A stretch of DNA of 64,000 nucleotides from Paracoccus sp. R12_2 (GCF_017744015.1 NZ_JAGHRA010000014.1:46125-110124); one strand, 5' to 3'; shown: positions 7,639 to 16,826, counted from the first letter of the stretch. Notes: a model not told the origin generated them from the sequence alone. Made by a program: numbers and translations.

Positions 7639-8223
7639 CTTCGTGTTTTCGCAGTAGGGTAGACGTAAACCCATTGCCAGAACCTGCGGGCCAAACACGA
7701 GCGTTTTTGGCGCGCGACCGCATGTTGCCGAGATCGCAAGAAAATCTTGTGCCACAAACCCTTGGCGAAACCCGTTTTGGTTCTGTGACGTCTTTAGCCA
7801 GGTTCAGGCAAGCCGACATCCGGACGACGCGCAGCATCGGTAAACAGGGGCTCACTGCCGACCTCGGATGCGGTTCTGCATTGGCATTATCAGGCGCGCC
7901 TGGCGATGCAAGGACGGCCCATTCCTGCCGTTCGTCGTGTCACCCACCTACAACGCTGCTTCACTGAACCGGAGATTGATGCTGGCGCAGCGCATCGAAA
8001 CTCTGAATCGCCTTCAAACAGACCGCTCTTCCCCGAGCTGATATGTCAGCGCCTTTCTCTTGTCATTCAGCGAAACTGACGTATTATCTTTGACAGGCGC
8101 TGCTCGCGCCTCTCCCCTCCGTTGGGAAAGCACACTTCATGCAGAGCACTCTGATAATCGAACCATCCGTTCGAGCACACATGAGGAGGGGTTGTGTAAT
8201 TCGCTCGACCAGGAGGGTTTCGA
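7639..8223 (+). other. Intergenic region without a confident gene
   Basis: Open frames here have no ribosome site, no domain and atypical composition. A TTGACA hexamer near 8089 followed by an AGGCGC/GCGCCT hairpin may belong to the promoter of the gene at 8224, which itself has AGGAGG before its start. Confidence 0.35.
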
Positions 8224-8661
8224 ATGAACCGACCAACTACGCCTATCTATGTTCTAAAGCGCCGTGCCAAGGAGCTATCCCGCGAACGCGGCATCCCGCT
8301 CCATGAGGCGCAAAAGCAGATCGCCAAACAGGAGGGCTTCGCGAGTTGGAGCTTGCTTGTCTCTTGCCCGACGGCGGCGCCAGTCGATACCAAGATCACG
8401 TCGCTTCCTGTCTCGCCTGCTGATCGAGCAAAAGCTATCGAGATCGCCAATTTCACTTTCGAGAAAGTCTTCGACCGGATCGAGCCGGACAATCCCACCG
8501 CGACGCGGGCTTTCTGGGATGCGGAAGACTATGTTGATAACAGATGGCTGGACGAGGGCATGCTGCCTATCGACCGAGATTATGCCCTGTCTTTGATAGA
8601 GGCGTTCCTTGTGCATCACGTAATCGATCTGGCGGTGCAAGCCGACAAGAAGAGCGCATAA
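8224..8661 (+). CDS. Conserved hypothetical protein with an N-terminal LKRRAKxLSRxxxIPLHEA motif
   Basis: The product has 145 residues. The first 45 residues (IYVLKRRAKELSRERGIPLH, then EAQKQIAKQEGFASWSLL) form a short helical module that I have seen at the start of several unrelated alphaproteobacterial proteins, including glyoxalase-like and helicase-like ones. The remainder (residues about 65-140) is acidic and helical and not recognised. AGGAGG is well placed before the start. No function can be assigned; the gene stands alone. Confidence 0.65.
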   Translation: MNRPTTPIYVLKRRAKELSRERGIPLHEAQKQIAKQEGFASWSLLVSCPTAAPVDTKITSLPVSPADRAKAIEIANFTFEKVFDRIEPDNPTATRAFWDAEDYVDNRWLDEGMLPIDRDYALSLIEAFLVHHVIDLAVQADKKSA

Positions 8662-8898
8662 ACCACGAAACCGATACCGTACCCGGCAATTCCTCTGCTG
8701 GGTACGGTGCCCTTTCCAACGGCCCGAAGCCGACCTTCGTCCCTGGCTAGATGCATGGCAGGTGTCCGGCGTTACGCGACACCCATCATCGACGCTGGTC
8801 AACTGCTAACGAGCGGATGTCAACATCTCCGCAGATTTCCTTTAAGTTTGTGTATTTCTGGTACAAAGTTCCTAAAGGTACTCAAGGGAGATCACTCA

Positions 8899-9354
8899 TT
8901 GGCAAAAGATCCAGTTCCAGATGAAATCGGCGATGTGGAAGCCGTTCGCAGGTTGTTGGCGAACGCAGTTCGCTTGAAGCGAGAGGATATCGCAAATGCG
9001 TGCCGAATCCGCATATATGAGTTATCTGGCCGTGACTACGAGGACCCTATTGAAAGACGATTGTGGCAAGCGGTAACCGCTTATGAGGAAGCTCTTAGGG
9101 AGAAGCATGGTCGTAAACAACAAGCTAGCTACACCCGTCGAAAGATCGCGGACAAGGGGGCTCTGCAAACCTTGACTGACTGGGCCCTTGATCCAAAAGT
9201 TACTCCGGGGTTCGAGGCTTTGGTGGCAGCCGATGCGGCTAAATTTACTGGAGAATACATCGTAGTCGAACATGCCGAAAGATTTCCAGTCGAAGCCGTG
9301 CAAGCCGCTCAATCTAAGCTAGAAGCCTATGGTGTTGTAGTCACGATATCTTAG
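8899..9354 (+). CDS. Hypothetical protein, soluble, unknown function
   Basis: The 151-residue product starts at TTG 8899, eight bases after AAGGGAG; the upstream in-frame extension to 8707 has no such site and looks non-coding. It contains a conserved-looking VRRLLANAVRLKREDIANAC helix pair, then SYTRRKIADKGALQTLTDWA and GFEALVAADAAKFTGEYIVV. It resembles hypothetical proteins found in restriction or plasmid contexts but has no known catalytic motif. Its stop codon touches the left inverted repeat of the IS5-family element, so the last residues might have been altered by the insertion. Confidence 0.55.
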   Translation: MAKDPVPDEIGDVEAVRRLLANAVRLKREDIANACRIRIYELSGRDYEDPIERRLWQAVTAYEEALREKHGRKQQASYTRRKIADKGALQTLTDWALDPKVTPGFEALVAADAAKFTGEYIVVEHAERFPVEAVQAAQSKLEAYGVVVTIS

Positions 9355-10185
9355 GCTCAGGACTCATAGCCAATAAATGACGAGCGCCGCGAGTGCGATG
9401 GCGGAGAGGAAGACCTTTGGGCATCTGTCGTATCGGGTCGCCACACGTCGCCAATCCTTGAGCCTGCCGAACATGATCTCGATGCGATTGCGCCGTTTGT
9501 AGCGTCGCTTGTCGTATTTCACGGGCGTCTTGCGCTGCTTTCGGCCGGGGATGCAGGCGCGTATCCCTTTGTCTTTCAACGCGTCTCTGAACCAGTCGGC
9601 GTCATAGCCCCGGTCCCCGAGCAGCCATTCCACGTTTGGCAAGCTACCCAGCAAAGCCCGTGCGCCGATGTAGTCGCTGACCTGCCCGGCGGTGACGAAA
9701 AGATTGAGTGGGCGTCCCTGACTGTCACAGACGGCGTGCAGCTTGGTGTTCATGCCGCCCTTCGTTCGGCCAATCAGGCGTCCACGCCCCCCTTTTTCGC
9801 GGCCATGCTGGTCGCGGTTCGGTGGGCTTTGAGATAAGTCGCGTCGATCATGACCGTCTTTTCCTCGCCGTGATCGGCTGCCAGGCCAGCCATCATCTGC
9901 GCAAAGATGCCCTTGTCGCTCCACCGCTTCCATCGGTTGTAGAGCGTCTTGTGGGGGCCGTATTCCGCAGGCGCATCGCGCCAACGCAACCCATTGCGAT
10001 TGATGAAGATAAGCCCGCTCAAGACACGCCGATCATCGACGCGGGGTTTGCCGTGGGACTTCGGAAAATAGGGCTCAAGACGCGCCATCTGGGCGTCGGT
10101 CAACCAGAAGAGATCAGACATGTTCACCGCTCGTTTTTCGAACCGTGAATCACGCCGCCTCGCAGAAATCAATGGGTCCTGACCC
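9354..10185 (-). mobile_element. IS5-family element (IS427 group)
   Basis: The element is about 830 bp. Its imperfect terminal repeats are GGCTCAGGACTCAT on the left and GGGTCAGGACCCAT (read from the right end on the minus strand). It contains a two-frame DDE transposase. I could not identify a clear target duplication. Confidence 0.8.
9364..10121 (-). CDS. IS5-family (IS427 group) transposase, made by -1 type frameshifting
   Basis: OrfA (10121 to 9774) carries the N-terminal DUF4096-like domain (FWLTDAQMARLEPYFP, GLRWRDAPAEYGPHKTLYNR) and the first catalytic Asp in VMIDATYLKAHR. OrfB, ending at 9364, supplies the second Asp in LLGDRGYDADWFR and the Glu in RRNRIEIMFGRLKDWRR. The two frames overlap at an A5G6 run on the minus strand (complement of 9787-9797), a typical slippery site for this group. 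Both halves look intact, so the element may be active. Confidence 0.88.
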
Positions 10186-10211
10186 TTCTGTATCTGAGTT
10201 TTGCTAAACTT

Positions 10212-10249
10212 ACCCCGTCACTGTCCCTGGCCAGGGACAGTGACGGGGT
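10212..10249. repeat. Perfect 38-bp palindrome
   Basis: The 19 bases from 10212 (ACCCCGTCACTGTCCCTGG) are followed immediately by their exact reverse complement. There is no T tract on either side, so it is not a standard terminator. It lies 27 bases beyond the IS5 end and about 120 bases before the IS110 transposase. It could be an IS110 target, part of the element's non-coding end, or a REP-like sequence. Confidence 0.7.
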
Positions 10250-10371
10250 GGTGCGCGACGTCTGACCCTTGTGGCTTGACCACGCTTCTTAGCCTGTCGG
10301 CACCGCCTCTCTTCATCGTCTCGGACAGTTGATTGCGGCCATTCAGGACCGCGCACCAGAAGGAAGAGAGC

Positions 10372-11331
10372 ATGGACAATCTATCACATGGCCGCGTTAT
10401 CGGCATAGACGTCAGCCGTGACTGGCTGGATCTTCATTGCCTGCCCGATGGGCTTCAATGCCGAATGCCGAATGAACCAGAAGGTCACGCGACCGTCGCG
10501 GATCTTGCCCGCGATCGAGATGCCGTCGTTTGCTTTGAGTCGACCGGCGGACAGGAATGGCAGCTTTGGGAAACACTTGAGGAAGAAGGCGTCATCGCCC
10601 GACAAGTGCCGCCCGCTCAGGTGAAGGCATTCGCACGAAGCCGTGGCACGCGCGCAAAAACCGACCGAATTGACGCGGAGCTTATTGCCCGCTTCTTTGC
10701 CTTTCGACCCGATGCTGGTCGCCGCCTTCCCACAGAAAAGCTAAGATTACTCAGAGCTCTGACCTCAAAGCGGGCCCAGATCGTCGAAATGCGGAAACGT
10801 CTGCTGGCTCAGATCCGCGCGCATCAGAAGCTTGGCACAGCAGAGATGTTTGACAGCATCGATACCGAGTTGAAGCAACGCATCGACAGTCTGATCAAGG
10901 AACTGGAAGACCGGATCATCCAGGCCATCGCAAGCGACGATTTGCTGGCAGAGACCGCTGGTGTTTTGCGCTCCATCCCCGGGATCGGACCCGTAGCCAG
11001 CACAATGCTGATTGCCGAAATGCCTGAGCTTGGCACCATAACAGGCGAACAGGCTGCAGCTCTCGTAGGGCTCGCCCCTGTGGCGCAAGACAGTGGAACC
11101 CTCCGCGGGAAGCGGACCATTGCAGGGGGTCGCCGTACCCTGAGGCATGTGATGTTCCAGGCTGCTCTGGTCGCCGCGCATCACAACCCATCCATGAAGG
11201 CCTTTGCGGATCGTTTGCGAAAAGTAGGGAAACCGCACAAGGTCATCATAACCGCGGTTGCCCGGAAACTGGTCAACCTTGCTAACGCCCTGTGTAAAAG
11301 CCGTCAAAAATGGAAGCCTTCCACCGCGTGA
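10372..11331 (+). CDS. IS110-family transposase
   Basis: The product has 319 residues from ATG 10372, which follows GGAAGAGAG. The N-terminal RuvC-like DEDD domain shows IGIDVSRDWLDLHC, VCFESTGGQEW and KTDRIDAELIARFFA. The C-terminal Transposase_20 domain shows LRSIPGIGPVASTMLIAEMP and a serine region DSGTLRGKRTIAGGRRTLRH. The coding frame is intact. The 120 bases before the gene, after the 38-bp palindrome, form the non-coding end where IS110-group elements encode their bridge RNA; I did not resolve the element ends. Confidence 0.92.
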   Translation: MDNLSHGRVIGIDVSRDWLDLHCLPDGLQCRMPNEPEGHATVADLARDRDAVVCFESTGGQEWQLWETLEEEGVIARQVPPAQVKAFARSRGTRAKTDRIDAELIARFFAFRPDAGRRLPTEKLRLLRALTSKRAQIVEMRKRLLAQIRAHQKLGTAEMFDSIDTELKQRIDSLIKELEDRIIQAIASDDLLAETAGVLRSIPGIGPVASTMLIAEMPELGTITGEQAAALVGLAPVAQDSGTLRGKRTIAGGRRTLRHVMFQAALVAAHHNPSMKAFADRLRKVGKPHKVIITAVARKLVNLANALCKSRQKWKPSTA

Positions 11332-11397
11332 GGGATACAGTTGCTAATACTGATCAAGGATAATGGACAGGAGTGCCGATTTCCTTGTCGATCCAGA

Positions 11398-12405
11398 TCA
11401 CACCTTTCGGTTGAGAAATTTCGCGGTGCCTATTCCGGCCTTGATGACGTAAGGCGGCAGGGTTAGGGAGTAGTGCCCGCAGTTCATTCTCGTAACATGC
11501 GACTGCGCCCCTGATCGGTCCAGCTCGGCAACGAGGCTCTCCGATAAAGCGGGCACCACGACAGTGTCTCGCTCTGCCAGCAGTATCTGGATTTCTAGAC
11601 CAGAACGGGCCAGTCTATTAGCGTAGCTCTCAATGTTGAGCGGCGCCCACGCGCGGCGTAGCTCGCAAAGTGCGATCTCGCCTTCGAGGCTTGCGCGAAT
11701 GTGGCGCGTAGCAATCCCAGTCCACACCATATCGGCGAGGCTACCGCCGGTGAGAAACAAGGCGGCCTTCGTGACCTTGGGTTCGTGAGCCGCGATCAGG
11801 CCAGCTACCCAGGACCCCAAGCTGATGCCGAGTACAGAGACCGTGCCGTATCCACGACGCTGCAAGAAGGCGACGAGCTGCCTTCCGTCTAGCACGGCCT
11901 GGCGAACAGACTGGATTGTGCGGCCGAGATTTGGGCTGAGCATGTAGTCGGCGTGATTAGATCCAGGGCGGTGGCGTTCGAGATGATATGGCATGGCCAT
12001 CTCGACAACCGTGAGACCGCGCCACGTAAAAAAACGAGCAAGCTGCGCGTTCCGCGAGGTAGCGTTCCAGTGGTGGAAGACGATCAGGGCATGATCGGAT
12101 GACCTGGCTGCCGTAACCTTGGCATGAACCGTGTTGTTCTCCGGAGTTTCGGTGCAAACACTCGATGGAAAGCTGATCCAGCCGTCTTTCCAGCTCGCCG
12201 CAGGTGCTTCCGTTTCTACACCGTAAAAGGAGGGAGAATCCGCGACGGCTGCAGCGGCGAGCGCGCGAAATTCAGCGAGACTGGCCACAGTCTCTGCCTT
12301 TGGAAACGCGAGATCTGAGCGGAGGTCCAGATTCGTAGTTTGCTTTACATCATCACTTCGCTTCCCGCGGCGCTCGTCCCAGCAGTCCAGCCAATTATGA
12401 TACAT
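11398..12405 (-). CDS. Alpha/beta hydrolase, RcgR-like (putative quorum lactone hydrolase)
   Basis: The 335-residue protein has an alpha/beta hydrolase core. The nucleophile elbow is VLGISLGSWVAGL (GxSxG, about residue 197), the acid is in LLAERDTVVV and the His in MNCGHYSLTLPP. Residues 110-160 (ALIVFHHWNATSRNAQLARF, GLTVVEMAMPYHLERH) fit large-substrate hydrolases. Its start overlaps the 3' end of the membrane-protein gene by 11 bases, so the two form one transcript. This pairing resembles the rcgA/rcgR genes that affect plasmid conjugation in rhizobia; that link is from memory and the substrate is unproven. Confidence 0.75.
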   Translation of the reverse strand: MYHNWLDCWDERRGKRSDDVKQTTNLDLRSDLAFPKAETVASLAEFRALAAAAVADSPSFYGVETEAPAASWKDGWISFPSSVCTETPENNTVHAKVTAARSSDHALIVFHHWNATSRNAQLARFFTWRGLTVVEMAMPYHLERHRPGSNHADYMLSPNLGRTIQSVRQAVLDGRQLVAFLQRRGYGTVSVLGISLGSWVAGLIAAHEPKVTKAALFLTGGSLADMVWTGIATRHIRASLEGEIALCELRRAWAPLNIESYANRLARSGLEIQILLAERDTVVVPALSESLVAELDRSGAQSHVTRMNCGHYSLTLPPYVIKAGIGTAKFLNRKV

Positions 12406-13973
12406 TTAAGCGTACCATCTGCCGCTCGTAACGACTGCCGAAATAGGGATCGAAGAAGCCATAGACGGCAACGGCGAGCGCGATCGCCAGCAAGATCGAG
12501 AAGCCAGCCACGACACCGATCAGCAAGTAGACGAGGGCGAGGAACAAGACCGCGGTCGTGGGTCTCGCCAACGGCACCTGAACGGGAGTTGCGTTGCCGA
12601 TGCGGATGGCGGCGTAGAGATACACCGTTCCCACCATCAGCGCCACAAGCAGACTCGTGAAATGGGTTGGCATACTGTAGTCGCCCCAATCTATCGGGTT
12701 GCCGAAGCTGGTCATGATCGACCCGGAGTCCGAGATGAGCCATCCCCATACGCTCGGCGCAGTAGTGACGACATACAGACTTTGTAGCTTCATGCACATC
12801 GCGACCAGAAGTCCGGCGACCGAAGCACGGAGGATCCCTCGCATGATCCTAGTTCCCGCCGACTGAGCTCTGTCAATGGGCACGATGCTCGGCTGCGGTC
12901 CCAAAGCCTTGCAGATATGTGCGAAGTCATCGACCAGATTGGATAGCAGGATGAGGCCCGCGATGAAGAGATAGAAGCACAGGCTCATGTAGAGATATGC
13001 GGCTCCGGTAAACGCGGCTTGCTTGAAGATCCCGAACTCGTCAGGCCGCACATAGGCCAGAGATCCCCAGTCTATCGCGAAAGCACCGTCACCATGCAGC
13101 ACCGGAAGCAGGCGGACACTTACCCACTGAAAGACACCCGCGAAACCGATACAAAGCAAAAACGCGGCCCAATAGGTGTACGAAGATGCCTCGACCCGCT
13201 GCATCCATTGATCAGATCGGTCATGCTCACCGATACGGGATAGCAGTGCAGGGCGGTTCTCGTTCTTCCAGGTTGTCACTTGATCGATCACGAAAGCAAA
13301 GAAGATGGGCATCAAGATGAGGAAAACGACGGTCCAGTTTGGCGCCCAGAGAAAACCAACCTGCTTGGTGATGCCATCGTCGCGGACATAGGTGACGCTG
13401 TGGATTGACAGGAAGTATGACACGAACTGCAACGCGACGGCGCCGGCGAAGACCGAGGCGGGCAGGTTGAGGGGCGATCCGCGACTGAAGATTGCCTCCG
13501 AGACGCGAGCGAGATCGAACCACGGTTGGTGAATATCGCCCTGAACCTGTTCGGGCTTGATGTCCCCTGGTGGATCAACGTGCGCCTTTCCTGTCCCGCC
13601 GTCCGTCCGGTGGCGCGAATGCCGGCGGGCCGCCAGGCGAGCCTGAGATCTCATCAATGCAACTTGCCATGCACTCGACCCTTCCGGATCGTTGCAGCCT
13701 AGCACCCTGGCGAGCCACCTGATGTTGCTCGTGCTGATCCCCTTCTCGTTGTCCTTGAACCAGAGTTGAACTGTCCGCAGTTCGATCCCGGTACGGTTGG
13801 CGTCGATCTGTGAAATAGCCTCGGCAAGTAACTCGGGCGTCCACGGCCCCTGCGGGCATCCGTCGTGATCGACTGGGCGACCGATGCCGGTTGCCGCGAC
13901 ACGCATGAAAAGCGACTTGAAATCATCGTCGCATTCATCCGGTAGGGAAAAATATTTTCCGTTCTTGATCAAA
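12395..13973 (-). CDS. RcgA-like polytopic membrane protein with N-terminal HTH-like domain
   Basis: From TTG 13973 the protein has about 525 residues. Residues about 10-110 form a soluble, helix-turn-helix-like segment (WTPELLAEAISQIDANRTGI, then ELRTVQLWFKDNEKGISTSN, IRWLARVLGCNDPEG). Six to eight hydrophobic helices follow, from FAGAVALQFVSYFLSIHSV to the C-terminal FLALVYLLIGVVAGFSILLA. The open frame extends upstream to 14155, but that part has unusual composition and no ribosome site, so the true start is uncertain. It resembles the RcgA family (putative transporter) found on rhizobial and rhodobacteral plasmids. It is co-transcribed with the hydrolase and lies next to the replication block. 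Confidence 0.68.
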
Positions 13974-14380
13974 GGTATAGTGGTCCAGATTTCGTAATGT
14001 TTCGTCTCTCTTCGTATCGTATCGTGACAACGCGCGCTAGCAAAGACACAGCGCGTGCTGAGGAAGCGGCAGAATACCGCGGCCCTCAAATCAAATTCTG
14101 ACTGGTTCTGGACGCCTAAGTTTGATGGGATAGCATGATGAAGCACGGTGACCACACGACAAGGCGCGAAGCCATACTGACCCAGACATCTCGTAAGGGT
14201 GCTGCTGTCCGAGCGGTGTACCGCTGGAACACGGGTGAGATTTCGCAGATCTCGGTTCCTGCGAATTTCAGATTCGATCCTGCGGTCGCAGTTCGTCCCA
14301 AGGTCTACCCTCAGTCGGGCGTTGCCTCGCAGACAAAAGTGGATTAATCATATTACGTAATCGCTCTGCGAGTAGGTAGT

Positions 14381-14947
14381 ATGTATATTCAACGCACTTT
14401 CCGTACGTCAATCTTGGGTCTGCTCTCCGTCAGCCTCCCTGTTTTCATAGCTGCGCCTGCCGGGGGCTACCCGATCGACTGCGCGATATTGCTCTGCCTT
14501 GCGGGTGGGTTTCCTGCATCCACTGAGTGCTCAGGGGCACATGCCGAGATGCTTCGGCGGATCACGCCGTGGCCGATCGAGCCGCCTGTTCAGTTCTGGC
14601 GTTGCCCGATGGGAGGTACCGTTGGCTTGTCGCGAAATGTCGGCGAGCCTTCCCCAGAAATCCGCATGTATCGCGATGGCATTGAGGTCTGGCAGCTGTC
14701 GAAGCGAACGACCAACAGCAGCGGCGGGCGGGAGTCTGAGGCCTACGCAGTGCGTAATTCCTATGATGCTGTCGGCACTTTCCAGCGTGTGTCCGTGGAA
14801 CCTCTGGCCGTTCCACCATGGGCCGATGAACAGGTGCGGATCCATACCGGTACGACGCTCCTCGGCGATTTCGGAAGCTTTGACGCCATCCTGATGCGTC
14901 ACCACGATTATCTGGGCGAACCCTCATACGAGTGGATCAGATACTGA
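14381..14947 (+). CDS. Conserved plasmid-borne exported protein
   Basis: The product has 188 residues. A signal peptide covers about residues 1-30 (ILGLLSVSLPVFIAAPAGG). The mature part opens with YPIDCAILLCLAGGFPAS and continues with RRITPWPIEPPVQFWRCPM, a pattern I recognise from hypothetical proteins near repC and transfer genes on alphaproteobacterial plasmids. Five Cys residues suggest disulfides. Function is unknown. It is transcribed towards repC, about 300 bases upstream of it. Confidence 0.72.
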   Translation: MYIQRTFRTSILGLLSVSLPVFIAAPAGGYPIDCAILLCLAGGFPASTECSGAHAEMLRRITPWPIEPPVQFWRCPMGGTVGLSRNVGEPSPEIRMYRDGIEVWQLSKRTTNSSGGRESEAYAVRNSYDAVGTFQRVSVEPLAVPPWADEQVRIHTGTTLLGDFGSFDAILMRHHDYLGEPSYEWIRY

Positions 14948-15063
14948 GTGCCGAAGCGATAGCCTGCGTGGTGCCTGACCATCCGAGCATAACGCTCTCC
15001 GCATATTTGCGCTTAAACCCCAAAGAGGAGCACGAGCAGAATCAGACAGATCACCCGAAATTG

Positions 15064-15143
15064 AAAACCCCCCGCACGGGGTCCGCACGAGGGGGCTTTG
15101 GGGCGTAACACAGGTTTGGCGACCTGCATTGCTCACTAACGTT
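15064..15143 (-). ncRNA. Candidate antisense RNA (incA/ctRNA-like) against the repC leader
   Basis: On the minus strand a TTGATT -35 (complement of 15173-15178) and an AACTAT -10 (complement of 15150-15155) are 17 bases apart, predicting a start near 15143. A hairpin with C/G-rich arms (15068-15073 and 15091-15095) followed by TTTT (complement of 15064-15067) would end an RNA of about 80 nt. Size, position just upstream of repC, and orientation match the counter-transcribed RNAs that control RepC synthesis in repABC-type plasmids. This is a prediction from sequence only. Confidence 0.65.
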
Positions 15144-15252
15144 AAGAGCATAGTTACCTTCCCAACCCTGAAAATCAAGAGCAAAAACGCATCTGTGCGA
15201 ACAGATCCGATATGCCTGCGGAACCTGTGCCTCAACAAACATGAGGACAGAG

Positions 15253-16509
15253 ATGGCATTTCAGAGGGCGGCGCATCCCGCCGCGACGCGGGCCTACCGC
15301 GACACCGAAGACGAACACCCGAGGCTGCCGGGGAATATGCAGCGGGACAGCTTTGCGGCCCTGGTGGAGCGCGTGGCTCCACATCTGGGCGTTGGCCGGG
15401 CAGCTGCGAATACCTTTGTACGCCTGGCGTCGATGACCCGGCCGAGTGACTGGACCAGTCCCGACAGATCCCCTGTCATCTATGCCGCGGCCGGCGAGGT
15501 GGCAAAGATGCTGGATCGATCGCAAGTGCGCACGCGCGTGATCACCGCCGAGCTGGAACGCGCCGGGCTGATCGAGCGGAGGACAGCCGCGAATGGCAGC
15601 CGGTCGCGGGCGGCGGGAACCGGGCTTTACTTCGGCGCAGCGATTGCCCGCGCTGCGGAACTGATGGCGCTGGATGACCAATTGAAGGCCGAACGGCAGC
15701 AGGCGATCTTTCTGCGCGGCCAGCGGAGCACCCATAAGCGTCACCTGACTTGCGCACTGGATCGTTTGTTCGAGATCAGCCCGCACTGTCCGGAGGCCAA
15801 AGCGATCCGTCAGGAGGTGGAGGCGTGGCCTTCAGCCGAACGGCTTCATTGCATGGACCTCGCCGCACTCGAATCCCATGTGGATGAGGCGGACAGGCTG
15901 TGCAGAACCGTGCTGGATCTTCTCGATAAACGGGAAGAACCGAACGGTGAAACGTTCGAAAACAATCGACCCTATCTACAAGATACAACTAAAGAATCCT
16001 TGGTATCCTGTAACGAGACCGTGGATAAGCGGAGCGCGGGCAAGCCCGCGCAAGACAGATCCCATGTCGTGCCGCCTGACGGCGGCCCGAATTGCCGAGA
16101 AAAAGATGATGGGGCGGCCAGCGGAGCGCTCAAGAGCGAATTTATCGCCCGGCTTGGACCACAGAGGCTCTTCGATCTCGCCTCACCGGAAATGCAGCTC
16201 TATCTCAGCGGACGGGCAGAGCCGGAATATCTGCGATTCCACGATTTCGTCTGGGCTGCCGAGCGGCGGGTGCCGGAACTCGGGATCAGCCCCGATGCCT
16301 GGAACACGGCGCGCGAGGTGATGGGAGAGGACAGCGCCATGCTGTCGATCCTGATCCTGGATGCTCGCAAATCCGAGCCGGGCCATGTCATCTTCAAGCC
16401 CGGCGGCTACTTGCGGGCCATGACGGAACGATACCGCCGTGGCGAGCTGTACCTGATCCGCAGCCTGATCGGGCTCAGCGAACGCCAGAGGGCAGGGCAC
16501 GGAACATGA
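15253..16509 (+). CDS. repC: Plasmid replication initiator RepC
   Basis: The product has 418 residues from ATG 15253, preceded by GAGGA; ATG 15241 is an in-frame alternative. The N-terminal RepC domain begins FQRAAHPAATRAYRD and includes a winged-helix region VAKMLDRSQVRTRVITAELE. The C-terminal domain ends HVIFKPGGYLRAMTERYRRG, the typical RepC closing motif. RepC binds the origin and starts plasmid replication. No repA or repB precedes it, so this is a solo RepC replicon or a secondary replicon. The central region (about 15940-16025) is AT-rich, where repABC plasmids have their oriV. An antisense RNA is predicted in the leader. The next gene overlaps the stop. Confidence 0.9.
   Translation: MAFQRAAHPAATRAYRDTEDEHPRLPGNMQRDSFAALVERVAPHLGVGRAAANTFVRLASMTRPSDWTSPDRSPVIYAAAGEVAKMLDRSQVRTRVITAELERAGLIERRTAANGSRSRAAGTGLYFGAAIARAAELMALDDQLKAERQQAIFLRGQRSTHKRHLTCALDRLFEISPHCPEAKAIRQEVEAWPSAERLHCMDLAALESHVDEADRLCRTVLDLLDKREEPNGETFENNRPYLQDTTKESLVSCNETVDKRSAGKPAQDRSHVVPPDGGPNCREKDDGAASGALKSEFIARLGPQRLFDLASPEMQLYLSGRAEPEYLRFHDFVWAAERRVPELGISPDAWNTAREVMGEDSAMLSILILDARKSEPGHVIFKPGGYLRAMTERYRRGELYLIRSLIGLSERQRAGHGT
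15940..16025. other. AT-rich segment inside repC, candidate oriV
   Basis: This stretch of repC is clearly richer in A and T than its surroundings (for example TACAAGATACAACTAAAGAA). In characterised repABC plasmids the origin lies within the repC coding sequence in such a region. Position and composition support the call; function is inferred. Confidence 0.5.
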
Positions 16510-16826
16510 AACCCGAAAAGTTAGCCGCCGCGATCCTGCTTCTGTCCTTTCACCCGGCATTTGCGCAGGCACCGATCTGTATCCCGCCGGAAGAGCCCTT
16601 CGTGCCGGCCGACGACGCAGCTTTCGGGGAATATGCCGACTTGGTGGCGGAAGACTTCGAACGGTATTTTTCGGAAGTCCGGCCCTACATCGCTTGCCTC
16701 GACGCCGCGCGGCAGGATGCCTTTGCCCGTGCGCGGGAAGTTTCCGCACAGCACGAGGCGTTTTGGAAACGGGCCGACGAGATGGGACTGACGGAGGAAG
16801 TCGCAACCGATGCCGACCCCGAGTGA
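16506..16826 (+). CDS. Small exported protein co-transcribed with repC
   Basis: The product has 106 residues. A signal peptide is visible (LAAAILLLSFHPAFAQA, cleavage about residue 21). The mature part is acidic and helical (EPFVPADDAAFGEYADLVAE, DFERYFSEVRPYIACLDAAR) with two Cys residues that could form a disulfide. The start overlaps the repC stop by four bases. Similar proteins follow repC on other alphaproteobacterial plasmids, but no function is known. Confidence 0.72.
   Translation: MKPEKLAAAILLLSFHPAFAQAPICIPPEEPFVPADDAAFGEYADLVAEDFERYFSEVRPYIACLDAARQDAFARAREVSAQHEAFWKRADEMGLTEEVATDADPE

Noticed and set aside
7635..7967. 110-codon open frame after the LysR gene
   Set aside because: Arg/Ser-rich translation without any domain, and no ribosome site; looks like chance in GC-rich DNA.
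10212..10249. The 38-bp palindrome as a transcription terminator
   Set aside because: No T tract follows the hairpin on either strand and there is no loop.
14135..14347. 70-codon frame between the RcgA-like gene and the exported protein
   Set aside because: Overlaps the uncertain 5' part of the opposite gene and shows no domain or ribosome site.
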